Source: Acidobacteriaceae bacterium
GTDB taxonomy: Bacteria; Acidobacteriota; Terriglobia; Terriglobales; Acidobacteriaceae
Assembly (NCBI GenBank): GCA_003134995.1
Contig: PLDC01000029.1
Coordinates: forward strand, 1 to 64,000
Length of the DNA: 64,000 nucleotides
Direction of reading: 5' to 3'
Part shown: positions 28,279-38,079 of the stretch, in pieces
Numbering within the stretch: the first letter of the stretch is position 1
Layout of the letters: every line of letters begins with the position of its first letter
Position numbers and translations under genes: made by a program
The notes under the pieces: model-generated
What the model was told of the DNA's origin: nothing
Database searches by the model: none
Seen by the model: only the letters and a program-made list of their open reading frames with translations

Positions 28279-29151
28279 ATGGCGCGTGATCACGTATCGC
28301 GCTTGGAGTTGGACCGCCGGCGTTGGCTGAAACTTGGGATCACTTCCGCAGCGGCGGTTTCTCTGCGCGGTACGCTGCTTGCTCAATCGGAAGCGCAAGC
28401 TTGCGCTCCTCCCATCCCTCAGAATCACGAGCCGTCGAATGGCGGCACGTGTCCGTATCCGATTCCATGGCTCGACAAGAACGGTAATCACAATCAGGCT
28501 GCGATGCCGGATGTCGAACTCTCCAGCATCTATCACTTCAAAGGAAAGCTGGCGCGGTGCAATGGCTTCCATGGCATGGGCACGGATAACAAGGGCAATC
28601 GCCTCGCCTGGGGCACTCCCACCACCGACTATAGTTACATGGCGGGCGAGTATTGGGCGGCGCGCCAGGCGCACAAAGCTGTCTTCGCGCACACCTGACT
28701 TACGGTGTTCAAGGGACCGGCGGTCCCTGCGAACCAGATTCACGATTTTCATTCACCGATTTCACCCGAGGGCCTGTATTGGGTTACGCCTGTGCCGTCG
28801 CAGGGCCTCACGTTCAGTGCCGATGGCAAAACGGCCACGCTTCAGATGGCGAATGTTCCCATCATCGATCAGCCACGTTGGCCGGCGATGGATGCGGAAA
28901 CGACTCCGGCATTCCTGGATTTCAAGCTCGTCTTCACCGCGGCCGATGAGCCGGTGAGATACGAAGATGCGGCGCGGCAGTATCGATTCGAAGGCCTCAA
29001 GGCGAACGCACAGCTTGAGGCCGCGATCCGCGTGCCCTCGATCGATTTTGTATTCAAGACCGATCCGCTGGAGACGTCGAAGTGCGACTTCGCAGTCATG
29101 GGCAGCGAAGTCAACGGAAAATATTACGAAACGACGAAGATCGGAGCCTGA
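28279..29151 (+). pseudogene. Tat-exported conserved protein with internal TGA
   Basis: AAGGAGATGAT precedes the ATG. The product starts with a twin-arginine signal (DRRRWLKLGITSAAAVSL) and a Cys/Pro-rich segment (CAPPIPQNHEPSNGGTCPYP), and reads on to HKAVFAHT, where TGA at 28696-28698 stops it. The same frame resumes without loss as LTVFKGPAVPANQIHDF and runs to 29151. A TGG-to-TGA change would explain this: the two halves look like one 290-codon gene. No selenocysteine signal is evident. Function is unknown; it follows the hydrolase-DUF302 gene in the same direction and may belong to that transcript. Confidence 0.75.
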
Positions 29152-29160
29152 ACCCCATGC

Positions 29161-30426
29161 CTATGGTGCGATCTCGAAAACAGCTCCGCAACCGCCATAG
29201 CATGAAGAGAAGTTGTCGCCGCCACTAATCGCCGCGCCGTATAGATTACCGAAGCTGTCGATTGTGACACCGGGCGCAGGACTGTGCGCCGCTCCGCCCG
29301 CGGAGCTAAAACTGTCTAGAATTTTTTTGGTCCAGTCGCCTTCGCCGGTCGGCGTCAATTCGTAAGCTGTCCCTCCACCAGACGCTCCGCCTGACTCTGT
29401 GGTTCCGTAAAGATTTCCGGCAGCATCGAAGATGAGCGGAGCCTGAGGATTCATCCCGTCTCCCAAGTGTGGGCTGAAGGTATGAAGAATACTCTCCGTC
29501 CATCCGTTGCCCGCCGGTGTTAGTTCGAAGATCGCGCCGAAATTGCCGGAAGCGCCCTGGCTGGTTGCACCATAAAGATTGCCCGATGCATCGAGGATGA
29601 GGCCGCCGTAAGGATTAGCTCCGTCGGTGTTGCGGAAGCTGAGCGTCTTCTCCATCCAGTTGCCGGCCTTGGTAGGGATTAATTCGAAGACGGTGCCGCA
29701 ACCGCCATTGCATGCCGCGGACGTGCCGCCGTATGCGGTTGTGCCGTAGAGATTCCCCGAGGCATCAAAGACCAAGCTGGAATAAGGATTGGCTCCATCG
29801 CCGCCGCTGCTGCCGCTGAAGCTGCGCAGGATCTTCTCGGTGAAGTCTCCGCCCGCGGACGGGCTCAACTCGAAGACTATCCCGTCGCCATCGTGGCCGC
29901 CACCGGCTGCCGTTCCGTAGAGATTGCCGGAAGCATCGACGATCAGGCCCGCGTGAGGATACGATCCATCCAGGTTCTTGGGATTAAAGTCGTGGATTGT
30001 TGTCTCCGTCCAGCTGCCGCCCGCAGCCGGGCTCAATTCAAAAACCGTGCCCACTTGGAACTGACCGCCAAAGAATGTCGTCCCGTAAAGATTTCCCGAG
30101 GCATCGAAGACCAGACGCGAGTTGGGCCAAAATCCTGCGGAGCTGGCGCCCGTGAAGCTATACAGAACGGTTTCAGCCCAGACGCCGGCGTGCGGCGTCA
30201 GTTCGAAGATCGTACCGTTGCCGTAAGCGCCGCCGTAGAACGTCGTTCCATAAAGATTTCCCGCAGCGTCCATGATCAGGCCAGCGATGGGCTCGTCCCC
30301 GTTGTTGTAGCTGAAGTTCAGCAGAACGGTTTCCTGGGCAGACACGTACGCGCACATCACGAACAACGTGAGAGAAAAGATCGTCAATTTTGCTCTCAAC
30401 CCGCTGGAAAGTTTCTTGCGCTGCAT
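29161..30426 (-). CDS. Secreted repeat protein with 'NLYGTT' tandem repeats
   Basis: A 421-aa exported protein: signal peptide LTIFSLTLFVMCAYVSAQ, then about eight repeats of the type DASGNLYGTTFFGGQF..GTVFELSP, each some 40-50 residues. This is the choice-of-anchor GloVer-type repeat common in Acidobacteriota and Verrucomicrobia, probably a beta-propeller at the cell surface. The ATG at 30426 is supported by AGGGAGATCC upstream. The final repeat ends CYGGCGAVFEIAP with no separate anchor domain. The role is unknown. Confidence 0.82.
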   Translation of the reverse strand: MQRKKLSSGLRAKLTIFSLTLFVMCAYVSAQETVLLNFSYNNGDEPIAGLIMDAAGNLYGTTFYGGAYGNGTIFELTPHAGVWAETVLYSFTGASSAGFWPNSRLVFDASGNLYGTTFFGGQFQVGTVFELSPAAGGSWTETTIHDFNPKNLDGSYPHAGLIVDASGNLYGTAAGGGHDGDGIVFELSPSAGGDFTEKILRSFSGSSGGDGANPYSSLVFDASGNLYGTTAYGGTSAACNGGCGTVFELIPTKAGNWMEKTLSFRNTDGANPYGGLILDASGNLYGATSQGASGNFGAIFELTPAGNGWTESILHTFSPHLGDGMNPQAPLIFDAAGNLYGTTESGGASGGGTAYELTPTGEGDWTKKILDSFSSAGGAAHSPAPGVTIDSFGNLYGAAISGGDNFSSCYGGCGAVFEIAP

Positions 30427-30683
30427 GAATGGATCTCCCTGGGCCCTCGGCCGGAACTCCTTTTTTGAATTCCAAAGCGCGGCGAGTGTAACACGGATAA
30501 TGAGTCCAAACAATGCGGATGCGCCCGAAAGCCGCGCCAATACTGGCAGTTTGGCCAGACACTGCATTGGACCAAGGACAGCAGCGACTTCGGCCGCAGA
30601 TTGTGGCAGAATGAAATATCTCCGAGGCGCGGCCACCGAGACTCGATCGGCCCTCGGACGACAGGGTGGTCATAAATCACCGC

Positions 30684-30760
30684 GGGCGCGTAGCTCAATT
30701 GGATAGAGCACCGGATTTCTAATCCGGTGGTTGCAGGTTCAAGTCCTGCCGCGCCTACCA
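30684..30760 (+). tRNA. tRNA-Arg (anticodon TCT), CCA encoded
   Basis: A 77-nt cloverleaf: acceptor GGGCGCG pairs with CGCGCCT (one G-U), D-arm GCTC..GAGC, anticodon stem CCGGA/TCCGG with loop TTTCTAA (anticodon TCT), T-arm GCAGG-TTCAAGT-CCTGC, discriminator A and encoded CCA. It is read on the plus strand. No other tRNA gene is adjacent. Confidence 0.95.
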
Positions 30761-30765
30761 GAAAA

Positions 30766-30882
30766 GCAGTGGTCAGTGGCTAGTGGTCAGTGGCCAGTTA
30801 ACCCTCCTCGGCGCCATCCGTTCAATATCCGATTCGAGTTTTTGATCCTTCTGACCACCGACCACTGATCACTGACCACTGC
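30766..30882. repeat. Inverted pair of 32-bp GTGGTCAGTGG repeats
   Basis: GCAGTGGTCAGTGGCTAG and following bases (30766-30797) are matched, inverted, by 30851-30882 with about four mismatches; 53 bp separate the arms. The arms are themselves tandem GTGGTCAGTGG-like units. The right arm supplies the last codons (SSGQ) and stop of the ferredoxin gene. Confidence 0.75.
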
Positions 30883-31231
30883 TCCCCCGATGTTCGCACG
30901 TTGCCGTATTGAGGCAATCCTCGGCTAGCATCAGGCGCTCGACTGGCTTGCCGCCTGCAATGTGCGACTCGATGATTTCGTCGACATCGGCCTCGGTGAC
31001 GTGCCCATACCAGACCGCCTCGGGATAAACCACGATATTCGGGCCATGTTCGCACTGATCGAGACAGCCGGACTGGTTGGCTCGCACTTTGCTTTTGAGG
31101 CCGCGCTCCGCAAGCTTCTGTTTGAATAGTTTTTGCAGCTTCGCCTGGCCGGTGGGGTCGCAGCATCCGCGCGGATTTCCTGGAGGGCGCTGGTTGCCGC
31201 ATACGAAAATATGTTTTTCGAACTTGGGCAT
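30869..31231 (-). CDS. Thioredoxin-like [2Fe-2S] ferredoxin
   Basis: A 120-aa protein with the thioredoxin-like ferredoxin fold: KHIFVCGNQRPPGNPRGCCDP and ANQSGCLDQCEHGPNIVVYPE carry the cluster cysteines, followed by VWYGHVTEADVDEIIESHI. This is the family of cyanobacterial-type (2Fe-2S) ferredoxins also seen as the NuoE-like domain. The internal ATG at 31231 fits the fold better than the frame's first ATG at 31273. The C-terminus runs into an inverted repeat. Confidence 0.88.
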   Translation of the reverse strand: MPKFEKHIFVCGNQRPPGNPRGCCDPTGQAKLQKLFKQKLAERGLKSKVRANQSGCLDQCEHGPNIVVYPEAVWYGHVTEADVDEIIESHIAGGKPVERLMLAEDCLNTATCEHRGSSGQ

Positions 31232-31453
31232 GAAGTCACATCTTACCTGACAGGCTCGCTCAGCACGCGGCACTACGCGTTGCTATCCTCTGCGTGGGCG
31301 CGATAAGATACTTCGTACACATCTTCTCCGCCTTCATCCCAAGTAAGCCTTTCGAGTTTCCCGCGGCAAGGCGTGTGCGACCCCAGGGTGTTCGTACGTA
31401 CGCGCAGCACGTCTTTCATTCTGCGCCTGCAAATCTCTGTGAGGGAGTTGGCT

Positions 31454-32776
31454 TTGAAACGAGGCAAGACCGCGGTTATCGTCGGCGCGCAATGGGGCGA
31501 CGAAGGCAAGGGCAAGATTGTCGACGTGTTGTCGGAGAATTTCTCCGTTGTAGCCCGCTATGCCGGCGGCCACAATGCCGGCCACACCGTCATCATCGGC
31601 GGCAAGAAGTTCGTCCTGCAGCTTGTGCCCTGCGGAGTGTTGCGGACGGCCTGCCGCAGCGTGATTGGCAACGGCGTGGTTCTCGATCCCATGGCATTTC
31701 TTAAGGAAGTGGGAGCGCTGCGCGACGCGGGCCTGCGAGTTGAGGGAAATCTGTTTGTGTCGAACCGCGCCCAGGTGATTCTGCCCTACCATCGCATGAT
31801 CGAGCTGGCGGCGGAGAATGCTCCGGGGCGCGTGAAGATTGGCACTACTTCGCGCGGCATCGGTCCTGCGTACGAAGACAAGATGGGACGCCGCGGGCTT
31901 CGCATTGCGGACCTGCTCGATTTGCAGTTGTTGAGAAAGCACATCGAGAATGCGGTGCGCGAAAAGAACATGATTGCGCACGCGCTCTTCAATTCCGAGC
32001 CGCTTGACGCCGACAAAATGTATACGGAATACGCCGCGGCCGCCGAGAAGATTGCGCCGTTTGTGTGTGACACTGCGTTGCTGCTCAACGAGGCGTTGGC
32101 CGCGGGTGAGGCGATCCTATTCGAAGGCGCGCAGGGCACCATGCTCGACATCGACCACGGCACTTATCCATTTGTAACTTCTTCCAGCGCGACCTCGGGA
32201 GGCGCGGCGACTGGCACGGGTGTTGCTCCGAACGCAATCGATTCCGTGATTGGACTGACCAAGGCTTACTGCACGCGTGTCGGCGAAGGTCCGTTTCCCA
32301 GTGAGGACAAAGGCGAGTTAGGCGAGCAACTTCGCAAACGCGGCAATGAGTTTGGCGCGGTTACGGGACGTCCGCGGCGCACGGGTTGGCTCGACCTGCC
32401 TCTGCTGCGCTACGCTGGCATGATTAATGGAATCTCCTGGCTCGTTGTGACCAAGCTGGATGTGCTCGACGAACTTCCGGAGATTCCGGTGTGCGTGGGC
32501 TACAAGATCGATGGCAAGGGAACGATAGAAATTCCCGCGCAAGCCAGCGGATACGAAAAGATCGAATGCGTTTATCACAAGATGCCGGGATGGAAAACTT
32601 CCACGCAAGGCATCACGAACTTCGACCAGTTGCCGAAGCAGGCTCGCGAATACCTAGACTTCGTGGAGAAAGAAACCGGAGCGAAGATCGGGATGATCTC
32701 GACCGGTCCGGACCGCGATCAGATAATCTTCTTGGACGAATTCGCAAACGAGATGAAGATGGTGGCAGCCCGGTAA
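31454..32776 (+). CDS. purA: Adenylosuccinate synthetase
   Basis: A 440-aa enzyme converting IMP, GTP and aspartate to adenylosuccinate. Motifs include AVIVGAQWGDEGKGKIVDVL (P-loop and catalytic Asp), AGGHNAGHTVIIGGKKFVL, GTTSRGIGPAYEDK, EGAQGTMLDIDHGTYPFVTS and TGRPRRTGWLDLPLLRYA. The start is a TTG with GAGGGAG 6 nt upstream; it gives the standard N-terminus, whereas the first ATG in frame (31373) adds 27 atypical residues. Single gene followed by an ABM-domain gene in the same direction. Confidence 0.96.
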   Translation: MKRGKTAVIVGAQWGDEGKGKIVDVLSENFSVVARYAGGHNAGHTVIIGGKKFVLQLVPCGVLRTACRSVIGNGVVLDPMAFLKEVGALRDAGLRVEGNLFVSNRAQVILPYHRMIELAAENAPGRVKIGTTSRGIGPAYEDKMGRRGLRIADLLDLQLLRKHIENAVREKNMIAHALFNSEPLDADKMYTEYAAAAEKIAPFVCDTALLLNEALAAGEAILFEGAQGTMLDIDHGTYPFVTSSSATSGGAATGTGVAPNAIDSVIGLTKAYCTRVGEGPFPSEDKGELGEQLRKRGNEFGAVTGRPRRTGWLDLPLLRYAGMINGISWLVVTKLDVLDELPEIPVCVGYKIDGKGTIEIPAQASGYEKIECVYHKMPGWKTSTQGITNFDQLPKQAREYLDFVEKETGAKIGMISTGPDRDQIIFLDEFANEMKMVAAR

Positions 32777-32842
32777 GTCTTGTCTTGACTTCTGATTAGC
32801 CCTTCCCTAACACTACTTACTAAATCAGGTAAGGAGCGCACG

Positions 32843-33130
32843 ATGGTGGTCTTGGCGGTGACGTGGATGGCGAAGGCAGGGCACGATGGCGATGTCCCCC
32901 CAATTTTTGCGAAGCTGACGGAAGAATCACGCAAGGAGGCCGGCTGCGTCATGTATCAGGTACACCGGCATAAAACCGAGCCGCGGCGCTTCTTTATCTA
33001 CGAACAGTACAAGGACGATGCCGCGCTCGAAGCCCACCGCGCGAGTACGCACTTCTTGCAATATGCGCGCAAAGACCTGCCCAAGGTTGCGGACCGCGTG
33101 GAAGGCAATCTGTTCGAGCCGTTGGGATAG
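32843..33130 (+). CDS. Antibiotic-biosynthesis-monooxygenase (ABM) domain protein
   Basis: A 95-aa dimeric ferredoxin-like fold protein (LTEESRKEAGCVMYQVHRHK, FFIYEQYKDDAALEAHRAST, FLQYARKDLPKVAD) of the ABM family, small cofactor-free oxygenases or quinol-related enzymes such as YgiN. TAAGGAG lies upstream of the ATG. It follows purA by 66 bp and may be cotranscribed. The substrate is unknown. Confidence 0.85.
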   Translation: MVVLAVTWMAKAGHDGDVPPIFAKLTEESRKEAGCVMYQVHRHKTEPRRFFIYEQYKDDAALEAHRASTHFLQYARKDLPKVADRVEGNLFEPLG

Positions 33131-33206
33131 TTTCGTGTAGCGCCTGCGTCCCGCCGGTAGTTGCATTCCGCATGCACACTGGCCCGCCGCGCCGACGGCT
33201 CCACGA

Positions 33207-33632
33207 CTACTTCGCCAGTTCGTATCCGGCAAAGAAGAAACTTAATTCGAAGCGCGCCGTATCTTCGGCATCGGAGCCGTGAATGGCATTGTGCTCGATG
33301 CTCGACGCCCACTTCTTGCGGATTGTGCCTTCCTCTGCATTGGCTGGATTGGTGGCACCCATCAGCTTTCTCAGGCCGGCAATGGCGTCCTCTTTTTCCA
33401 ACGCCAAAGCCACAACAGGTCCGCTCGACATAAAATCGGTGAGCGAACCATAGAAGGGGCGGCTCGCGTGAACAGCATAAAACTGTTCTGCCTGATGCTT
33501 GGAGATTTCCAGCATCTTCATGGCGAGAATGCGGAAGCCATTCTTCTCGAATTGTTCAATGATGTCGCCGACTGCGTTCTTGGCGACGGCGTCAGGTTTC
33601 ACGATGGTAAGAGTGCGTTGCAGAGTTTTCAT
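33207..33632 (-). CDS. ndk: Nucleoside diphosphate kinase
   Basis: A 141-aa enzyme that transfers phosphate between nucleoside tri- and diphosphates. It has [18 protein letters not shown] at the start, [21 protein letters not shown], and the active-site His in [16 protein letters not shown]. It lies downstream of sucC-sucD on the same strand, separated from sucD by a hairpin repeat. The three genes link succinyl-CoA ligase output to the nucleotide pool. Confidence 0.96.
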   Translation of the reverse strand: MKTLQRTLTIVKPDAVAKNAVGDIIEQFEKNGFRILAMKMLEISKHQAEQFYAVHASRPFYGSLTDFMSSGPVVALALEKEDAIAGLRKLMGATNPANAEEGTIRKKWASSIEHNAIHGSDAEDTARFELSFFFAGYELAK

Positions 33633-33715
33633 ATCGGTCGTTGGTCGTTCGTCCTTGGTCGTTGGCTAACGCTTTCATCTGGCACGATTCAACTGTATCG
33701 AATCTTACTGCGGAC

Positions 33716-33815
33716 TGTCATCCCGAGCGAAGCGAGGGATCTGGGTGTTGGCCTGAGGCGGCAATATCGCTGGCGCAGGCAAGAACCAAGGTCCCTCGCT
33801 TCGCTCGGGATGACA
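33716..33815. repeat. Dispersed hairpin repeat, family A, copy 2
   Basis: TGTCATCCCGAGCGAAGCG at the left and CGCTTCGCTCGGGATGACA at the right are exact complements; the inner part pairs GGCCTGAGGC/GCGCAGGC with a short unpaired centre. It fills the sucD-ndk spacer. Confidence 0.9.
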
Positions 33816-33848
33816 ACTCGTTTTGCGAAACAGAAGTTTGAAGGCAAA

Positions 33849-34727
33849 CTAGACTTTGACTCCCAGCGCGGCCACGAGAGTCTCCCCAATGTCCGCGGGA
33901 GATTTTGCCACTCGAATGCCAGCCGCTTCCATGGTCTTGATCTTCTCAGCAGCCGTTCCCTTACCGCCGGAGATGATCGCGCCGGCATGGCCCATGCGGC
34001 GTCCCGGCGGCGCGGTCTGTCCGGCAATAAAGCCGACCACCGGCTTTTTCATGTGAGTCTTCACAAATTCCGCCGCGGTCTCCTCGGCATCGCCTCCGAT
34101 TTCGCCAATCATGATCACAGCTTCGGTTTCAGGGTCGCGATTGAAAAGATCGAGTGCGTCTAGAAAGTTGGTTCCGATAATCGGATCGCCGCCGATGCCG
34201 ATGGCAGTCGACTGCCCAATGCCGCGCTGCGTGAGTTGATGCACCGCTTCGTAAGTCAGCGTGCCCGAGCGGGAGACAATGCCGATCGATCCTTCTTTAT
34301 GAATCGACCCCGGCATAATTCCGATTTTGCATTTGCCGGGTGAGATGATGCCAGGACAATTTGGCCCAATCAGCCGTGAGCGCCGGTTCTGTAGAAATTC
34401 CCAGGCCTTAACCATGTCGAGCGTGGGGATGCCTTCCGTGATGCAAACGATGAGGTCGAGTTCGGCATCGGCCGCTTCCATGATCGCGTCGGCGGCGAAC
34501 GGCGGAGGAACAAAAATTACGGTTGCATCCGCGCCGGTCTTCTCGACGGCTTCGTTGACAGTGTTGAAAATCGGCCAGCCTTCGTGCGTGGTGCCGCCTT
34601 TGCCCGGCGTCACTCCACCGACAACTTGCGTTCCATAAGCTGCGCAGGCTTTGGCGTGGAATGTGCCTTCGCGTCCGGTCAGACCCTGTACGATTAAGCG
34701 CGTCTTCTTGTTAACCAGGATTGCCAT
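33849..34727 (-). CDS. sucD: Succinyl-CoA ligase alpha subunit
   Basis: A 292-aa subunit of the TCA-cycle enzyme making ATP or GTP from succinyl-CoA. It shows [19 protein letters not shown] (CoA-binding), [37 protein letters not shown] and the phosphorylated His in [18 protein letters not shown]. Downstream of sucC on the minus strand with a repeat-bearing 184-bp spacer. Confidence 0.97.
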   Translation of the reverse strand: MAILVNKKTRLIVQGLTGREGTFHAKACAAYGTQVVGGVTPGKGGTTHEGWPIFNTVNEAVEKTGADATVIFVPPPFAADAIMEAADAELDLIVCITEGIPTLDMVKAWEFLQNRRSRLIGPNCPGIISPGKCKIGIMPGSIHKEGSIGIVSRSGTLTYEAVHQLTQRGIGQSTAIGIGGDPIIGTNFLDALDLFNRDPETEAVIMIGEIGGDAEETAAEFVKTHMKKPVVGFIAGQTAPPGRRMGHAGAIISGGKGTAAEKIKTMEAAGIRVAKSPADIGETLVAALGVKV

Positions 34728-34786
34728 AAAAATAATTCCTCTTGCCTAACTCTTGTCACTCGACTTCTTTGTCATCCCGATTTCTC

Positions 34787-34886
34787 TGTCTTCCCGAGCG
34801 GAGCGAGGGATCTTGGTTTTTGCTTACGCCGCGTTTGGTGCCGCTTCAGGCAAACCCCAAAGTCCCTCGCTGCGCTCGGGATGACA
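34787..34886. repeat. Dispersed hairpin repeat, family A, copy 3
   Basis: TTCCCGAGCGGAGCGAGGGA at the left pairs with TCCCTCGCTGCGCTCGGGA at the right; the inner arms are TTTTTGCTTACGCC and GGCAAACCCC. An extra TTTGTCATCCCGA just before (34769-34781) looks like a stray end. It fills the sucC-sucD spacer. Confidence 0.88.
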
Positions 34887-34911
34887 GCGCGCGGACGACA
34901 CCATACTTCTC

Positions 34912-36087
34912 CTACACTCCGCGCGCTGCAGCCACTACTTTGTCTGCCGCATCTTTCATGGTCTCGGCTACGACGAAGTTGAAGCCAGATTCCATGAGGA
35001 TCTTCTTGCCCTCGTCCACGTTCGTGCCTTCGAGGCGCAGGACAATGGGGAGCTTGATGTTAGTTTTCTTCGCCGCTTCGACCACGCCTGTGGCCAAAGT
35101 ATCCACGCGCAGAATGCCGCCAAAAATGTTGATCAGGACTGCTTTCACACTTTTGTCGCTGAGCAGAATTTCGAATGCGTGGGCAACTTGCTCGGCATTA
35201 GCTCCGCCGCCTACGTCGAGAAAGTTCGCAGGCATGCCGCCAGCGTATTTGATGATATCCATCGTAGCCATCGCGAGCCCAGCGCCGTTCACCATGCAAC
35301 CCACGCTGCCGTCGAGCTTGATGTAGTTCAGGCTGTACTTCGAAGCCTCGACCTCGAGCGGATCTTCCTCAGTAATGTCGCGAAGTTCGCGAATATCAGG
35401 ATGGCGGAAGAGCGCGTTGTCGTCGAAGGTCAGCTTGGCATCGAGCGCGAACAAGCGGCCGTCCGTGGTGGTGATGAAGGGATTGATCTCGAGCAGCGAC
35501 GCGTCCGTATCGAGGAATGCTTTGTAGAGGTTCGAAAGAAACTGCACCGCAGGATTAATCTGTTTGGCGTTGAGTCCAAGCTTGAAAGCCATCTTGCGGG
35601 CCTGAAACGCCTCAAGGCCCATGCCGGGATCGATATGTTGCTTGAGAATAGCGTCGGGATTTTCCGCGGCGACCTGCTCGATCTCCATTCCGCCCGCAGC
35701 TGAGGCCATGAAAACAGGTTTGGCTTCCGCGCGGTCGACCAGAATTCCCAGATACAATTCTTTTTCGATGGGCAAGGTTTCTTCGATCAACAATCGCCGT
35801 ACGATGCGGCCTTCGGGACCGGTCTGATGCGTGATCAACCGCATGCCCAGCATCTTTTCGGCGATGTCCCCCGCTTCGCTGACGGACTTGGCGATCTTCA
35901 CTCCTCCACCCTTTCCGCGCCCGCCTGCGTGTATCTGAGCCTTGACCACAACTCCGGTCGCGCCGGAACTGAACAATTCTCTGGCAGCGGCTTCGGCGTC
36001 TTCGCGCGACATCGCCATCGTCCCGCGCGGCACAGTCACGCCGTACTTCTTAAGAATCCCTTTTCCCTGATACTCGTGGATTTTCAT
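34912..36087 (-). CDS. sucC: Succinyl-CoA ligase beta subunit
   Basis: A 391-aa ATP-grasp subunit beginning [17 protein letters not shown], with [21 protein letters not shown] (nucleotide binding), [21 protein letters not shown] and the C-terminal [20 protein letters not shown]. Length and motifs match SucC. The first gene of a likely sucC-sucD-ndk unit, although hairpin repeats separate the genes and could affect transcript stability or ratio. Confidence 0.97.
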   Translation of the reverse strand: MKIHEYQGKGILKKYGVTVPRGTMAMSREDAEAAARELFSSGATGVVVKAQIHAGGRGKGGGVKIAKSVSEAGDIAEKMLGMRLITHQTGPEGRIVRRLLIEETLPIEKELYLGILVDRAEAKPVFMASAAGGMEIEQVAAENPDAILKQHIDPGMGLEAFQARKMAFKLGLNAKQINPAVQFLSNLYKAFLDTDASLLEINPFITTTDGRLFALDAKLTFDDNALFRHPDIRELRDITEEDPLEVEASKYSLNYIKLDGSVGCMVNGAGLAMATMDIIKYAGGMPANFLDVGGGANAEQVAHAFEILLSDKSVKAVLINIFGGILRVDTLATGVVEAAKKTNIKLPIVLRLEGTNVDEGKKILMESGFNFVVAETMKDAADKVVAAARGV

Positions 36088-36246
36088 AATCGCTCGTCAG
36101 TTATGCTTTGGGAGGAACCTGCTTGCAGCTATCGACTGAGGGCAGCAAACCTTTAATCTTATAGAAGGGCAGCGGATTTGAGCAAACCGGGTGGGTCGCG
36201 GGCAGAAATCCTAACGGGAGGTGACCGTGTAGAAACCGCTGCTCCC

Positions 36247-36744
36247 TTACTTCTTTGGCGTTGACGGCGTCGACACGCTCAGCGAATAAGAGGCAATCAG
36301 ATATTTGGCCTGGTCGCTGTCAACCGCGCCAAGAAACAAGTACGAGTCGTTTCCGTAAACGACTCGCGCGTCGAAGTAATAAACCTTTCCTGCCTCCGCC
36401 GTAAAATGCAAGAACCCCACGGGAACCCCCGGGATGCCCGTAGGCGTGCGCACGTCAGCACAGACATGATGCTCTCCCGGCTCTACGGACACGGCGAAAT
36501 AGGAGCCACTCTTGTTTGCGCCCACCCATGCTCCGTCCAACCCGATCTCGGAGGCGGCGCCCTTTTCCTGGATGAAGTAAACCAGCCCCTTCCCCGGATC
36601 GGACTGCAGCAGCGCGTGTTGGGTTTTGTCCAGTTTCACATCGAAACTGGCATCCTTGGGACCGCAGGCCGATGTCGCGCCACCAGATGGCGCTTGGGCA
36701 AACGCCGATGTCGCAAGAAGTAGTGCGATGAAAGCGATTCTCAT
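36247..36744 (-). CDS. Secreted DUF2846-like protein
   Basis: A 165-aa exported protein (signal MRIAFIALLLATSAFAQ) with a beta-rich domain: GKGLVYFIQEKGAASEIGLDG, YFAVSVEPGEHHVCADV and HFTAEAGKVYYFDARVVYG. This order, 'phage-like lipoprotein' pattern VYxxR...G..Y....VxPGxH, matches DUF2846. Function unknown. Isolated, upstream of the divergent trpD. Confidence 0.7.
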   Translation of the reverse strand: MRIAFIALLLATSAFAQAPSGGATSACGPKDASFDVKLDKTQHALLQSDPGKGLVYFIQEKGAASEIGLDGAWVGANKSGSYFAVSVEPGEHHVCADVRTPTGIPGVPVGFLHFTAEAGKVYYFDARVVYGNDSYLFLGAVDSDQAKYLIASYSLSVSTPSTPKK

Positions 36745-36941
36745 GATCTTCCCCTCAAGTTTCGAGCCCCGACATCAGCTGCACCTAACACTCGTTGGAC
36801 GATCTATCTTTCGAAAGGGTAGTAAAGAGTTCGTCAGTTCGAGTAAAGTTTTGTCGGCTTAAAACAGGCTTCGGGCTTGATAATTACCTATCGGTACAAT
36901 GGACTCTGGCGTTTTGGTCGACACATTCTGTACACACACGT

Positions 36942-38027
36942 ATGATCATCGACGCTCTCCATCGCATCGCCAATCACGGGCAGTCGCTCACGCGCGCGGA
37001 AGCGTGCGAGGTGATGGCGGAAGTTCTCGCGGGCAACTGTACTGACGCGCAGATTGCGGCGCTGCTCACGGCTCTGCGCATGAAAGGCGAAACAGTCGAA
37101 GAGATTGTGGGATTCGCCGAGGCAATACGCGCGGTGGCGACGCCTTTGCCTATTTCAATTTCTCAAGCTGGTGCAGTCGCACCCGGCGCACTCGATCTGA
37201 GCGGCACAGGCCGCGACGCGCTGGCAGAATCTCTCGTCGACACCAGCGGCACCGGCGGCGACGCGAGCGGCACGTTCAATATTTCAACCGCCACTGCATT
37301 CGTGACTGCCGGTGCGGGAGTACGTGTAGCCAAGCATGGCAATCGCAGCATCAGCTCGAAATGCGGTTCGGCGGACGTGATGGAGGCGCTGGGCGTGAAC
37401 ATTCAGCTCACTCCGGCGCGAGCGGCGCAGTGCCTGCGCGAAGTCGGAATCTGTTTTTTATTCGCGCCCGATTTGCACTTGTCGATGAAGCAGGTGCAGA
37501 AGGTGCGGCGTGAACTGCGCTTGCGAACCATGTTCAATCTGCTCGGTCCACTTACGAATCCGGCGCACGCTTCGGGACAGGTCGTAGGCGTGTACGCGAT
37601 CGACATGGTGGAAAAACTCGCCGAAGCGCTAAGCATGCTGGGTTTGCATCGCGCGCTCGTGGTTCACGGCCTTGATGGGCTCGACGAGATCACTGTCACC
37701 GGGCCGACTCGCATTGCCGAAGCTCGCGAGGGGTCGGTGCGGACTTATGAAGTTGATCCCGAAGAGTTTGGCATGAAGCGGGCTACGCTTGCCGACATCT
37801 CTGGCGGGGATGCGTCTGAAAACGCAGCGATTATTCGCGAAGTTCTCAGTGGAAAGAAATCCCCACGCCGCGATGTAGTAGTGCTGAACTCCGCAGCGGC
37901 GCTCGTAGCAGCGGGATGCGCCGATCGCTTGGCGGATGGAATCCCGCTGGCGACACAGTCGATCGACTCCGGCGCGGCGGCGGCTAAGTTGGAAGCGCTG
38001 GCGATGTTTACCGGATTCCATCGTTGA
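36942..38027 (+). CDS. trpD: Anthranilate phosphoribosyltransferase with insertion
   Basis: A 361-aa enzyme of tryptophan synthesis joining anthranilate and PRPP. Family motifs are [54 protein letters not shown] and [15 protein letters not shown]. About 25-30 extra residues ([20 protein letters not shown] and neighbours) lie just before the glycine-rich PRPP loop, and SGTGRDA looks like an imperfect copy of SGTGGDA. The ATG at 36942 fits the usual N-terminus; the frame extends to 36795 without family similarity. No other trp gene is in the window. Confidence 0.93.
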   Translation: MIIDALHRIANHGQSLTRAEACEVMAEVLAGNCTDAQIAALLTALRMKGETVEEIVGFAEAIRAVATPLPISISQAGAVAPGALDLSGTGRDALAESLVDTSGTGGDASGTFNISTATAFVTAGAGVRVAKHGNRSISSKCGSADVMEALGVNIQLTPARAAQCLREVGICFLFAPDLHLSMKQVQKVRRELRLRTMFNLLGPLTNPAHASGQVVGVYAIDMVEKLAEALSMLGLHRALVVHGLDGLDEITVTGPTRIAEAREGSVRTYEVDPEEFGMKRATLADISGGDASENAAIIREVLSGKKSPRRDVVVLNSAAALVAAGCADRLADGIPLATQSIDSGAAAAKLEALAMFTGFHR

Positions 38028-38079
38028 TTTTTCTTGTAGAGGTTTCGAGCACGGTGCAGAGTTTCTTAAGGAGGTGGTC

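Noticed and set aside
30660-30680. GGTG-N9-CACC inverted repeat before the tRNA as an attachment site
   Set aside because: No integrase gene or direct repeat of the tRNA end exists nearby.
33641-34027. Short frames over the hairpin repeats near ndk and sucD
   Set aside because: They read through a palindrome and have no ribosome site or similarity.
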